Source: Clostridiales bacterium
GTDB lineage: Bacteria; Bacillota; Clostridia; Oscillospirales; QAMX01
Assembly (NCBI GenBank): GCA_012800055.1
Contig: JAAZKA010000075.1
Span: forward strand, 1-48,209
DNA length: 48,209 bases
Reading direction: 5' to 3'
Position numbers and translations under genes: made by a program. This document shows positions 47,353-48,209 of this stretch, piece by piece (within the stretch, counting starts at the first letter, position 1; every line of letters begins with the position of its first letter). The notes below the pieces were generated by a model, which searched no databases, was not told the DNA's origin, and was given only the letters and a program-made list of their open reading frames with translations.

Positions 47353-48209
47353 ATGGTATGGAAACTCGCGAAATCCTCACGTGACGCGGCGATTGATCTC
47401 GCGGCGTCGGAGCTGAAGAAGTACCTGGAGCGCATCGACCCGACCGTCGAGGTCGCAATCCTGAGCGTCCCGGGTTGGACGGCCGAGCTGACGGACGTGC
47501 TGTGGCTGGACGTCTGCCCGGAGGTCAGTGCACTGGTAAAGGATCCGCTGTATGACGACGCCATCCGCATCGACATGCGCGGCGGACGCGGCGGCATCTA
47601 CGGAGCAAATCCCCGCAGCGTGCTGCTGGGCGCGTACCGGTTCCTGCGGGAGCTGGGCTGCGCGTGGGTACGTCCCGGCAGCAACGGCGAGATCATCCCC
47701 GCACGTTCCCTCGCGGACATCGCGGTAAGCCTCACCGAGGTTCCCTCCTGCCGCCACCGCGCCGTCTGCATCGAGGGTGCCGTCAGCTACGACCATGTCG
47801 CAGATATGATTTCCTGGCTGCCGAAGATCGGCATGAACGGCTACTTCAATCAGTTCAACAGCCCCTTCACGTTCTACGACCGCTGGTATTCGCATATGGA
47901 AAACCCGCTGTTCGAAGATGAACGTTTGAGCGCGGCGGAAATCCGGGGATTGCGCGACCAGAGCATCGAGGAGATGAAGAAGCGCGGTCTGATGTACCAC
48001 GCCGCCGGCCACGGCTGGACCTGTGAGCCGTTCGGCATCCCCGGCGAGACCTGGGACACCCGTACCTACGACATCACCGAAGAGCAGCGCGCCTTCATGG
48101 CGGAGGTCAACGGCAAGCGCGATCTGTGGCGCGGCGTCCCGCTCAACACGAACCTGTGCTATTCCAACCCCGAGGTGCGCGGCCGCATCGCCGACGCAAT
48201 CGCCGAGAC
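47353..48209 (+). CDS. DUF4838/alpha-glucuronidase-like protein (5' part, runs off window)
   Basis: The visible 285 residues begin MVWKLAKSSRDAAIDLAA. The N-terminal domain matches the chitobiase/alpha-glucuronidase N-like fold: AASELKKYLERIDP, GANPRSVLLGAYRFLRELGCAWVRPG. A barrel begins at about 145 (SWLPKIGMNGYFNQFN) with CRHRAVCIEG and LMYHAAGHGWTCEPFG, which is typical of DUF4838 proteins related to GH67. No signal peptide, so cytosolic. GGAGGTG precedes ATG 47353 by seven bases. It is divergent from the glycyl-radical gene and its catalytic residues lie past the right edge. Confidence 0.85.
   Translation, partial: MVWKLAKSSRDAAIDLAASELKKYLERIDPTVEVAILSVPGWTAELTDVLWLDVCPEVSALVKDPLYDDAIRIDMRGGRGGIYGANPRSVLLGAYRFLRELGCAWVRPGSNGEIIPARSLADIAVSLTEVPSCRHRAVCIEGAVSYDHVADMISWLPKIGMNGYFNQFNSPFTFYDRWYSHMENPLFEDERLSAAEIRGLRDQSIEEMKKRGLMYHAAGHGWTCEPFGIPGETWDTRTYDITEEQRAFMAEVNGKRDLWRGVPLNTNLCYSNPEVRGRIADAIAE

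Overview
The window is a GC-rich (about 60% by eye), gene-dense chromosomal segment of a strictly anaerobic, low-oxygen-lifestyle Bacillota, most likely an uncultured gut-type clostridium. The pointers are a V-type ATPase operon with Na+-binding residues in its membrane ring, groESL under a CIRCE operator, a glycyl radical enzyme, an AraM-type sn-glycerol-1-phosphate dehydrogenase, many SD-led genes and vegetative promoters with 17-bp spacers. The genus cannot be fixed from this sequence. I see no rRNA, tRNA, CRISPR array, insertion sequence, prophage or plasmid module, and no gene-free stretch longer than about 260 bases.

Layout. 1-6360 (minus): an FmdB-type zinc-ribbon gene followed by V-ATPase genes in the order G/H, I, K, E, C, F, A; A runs off the left edge and B and D must lie beyond it. 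6575-10282 (plus): a ROK-family protein with a long N-terminal extension, a secreted stalk-domain protein with a degenerate polysaccharide-deacetylase domain, and a cytosolic sialidase-fold (BNR/Asp-box) protein. 10428-14023 (plus): a TAXI-type TRAP transporter (binding lipoprotein, DUF1850 protein, fused permease). 14069-20348 (minus): a DUF4153/4173 membrane protein, a Zn/Mn ABC importer (A-C-B order) and groESL. 20609-28257: a lipid kinase (minus), then miaB-mutS, sn-glycerol-1-phosphate dehydrogenase and an RlmL-type RNA methyltransferase (plus). 28430-34633: a small membrane protein, an M3 oligoendopeptidase, a two-domain PPK2, mutY and a PHP phosphoesterase.

34782-42765 (minus) is the most distinctive region: one promoter at 42806-42834 appears to serve amidohydrolase - PfkB sugar kinase - 6-phosphogluconate dehydrogenase - histidine phosphatase - large GH42-like protein - LarA-family (nickel-pincer) epimerase, closed by a strong terminator at 34727-34767. 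This reads as a sugar-acid (aldonate/uronate) catabolic operon in which the LarA homologue could feed gluconate-type acids to the kinase and Gnd. 42962-48209 holds purC, class II fructose-bisphosphate aldolase, an orphan glycyl radical enzyme and a divergent DUF4838/alpha-glucuronidase-like gene cut by the right edge. The leaders of the GH42-like, LarA-like and glycyl-radical genes share a short sequence block, suggesting a common regulon.

Promoter architecture is unusual in three places: two vegetative promoters occupy the same 30 bp on opposite strands (oligopeptidase/PPK2), two divergent promoters have -35 boxes only 5 bp apart (glycyl radical enzyme/DUF4838), and mutY seems to be transcribed from its own start codon (leaderless). 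All functional calls are from reading the sequence; no database search was run.
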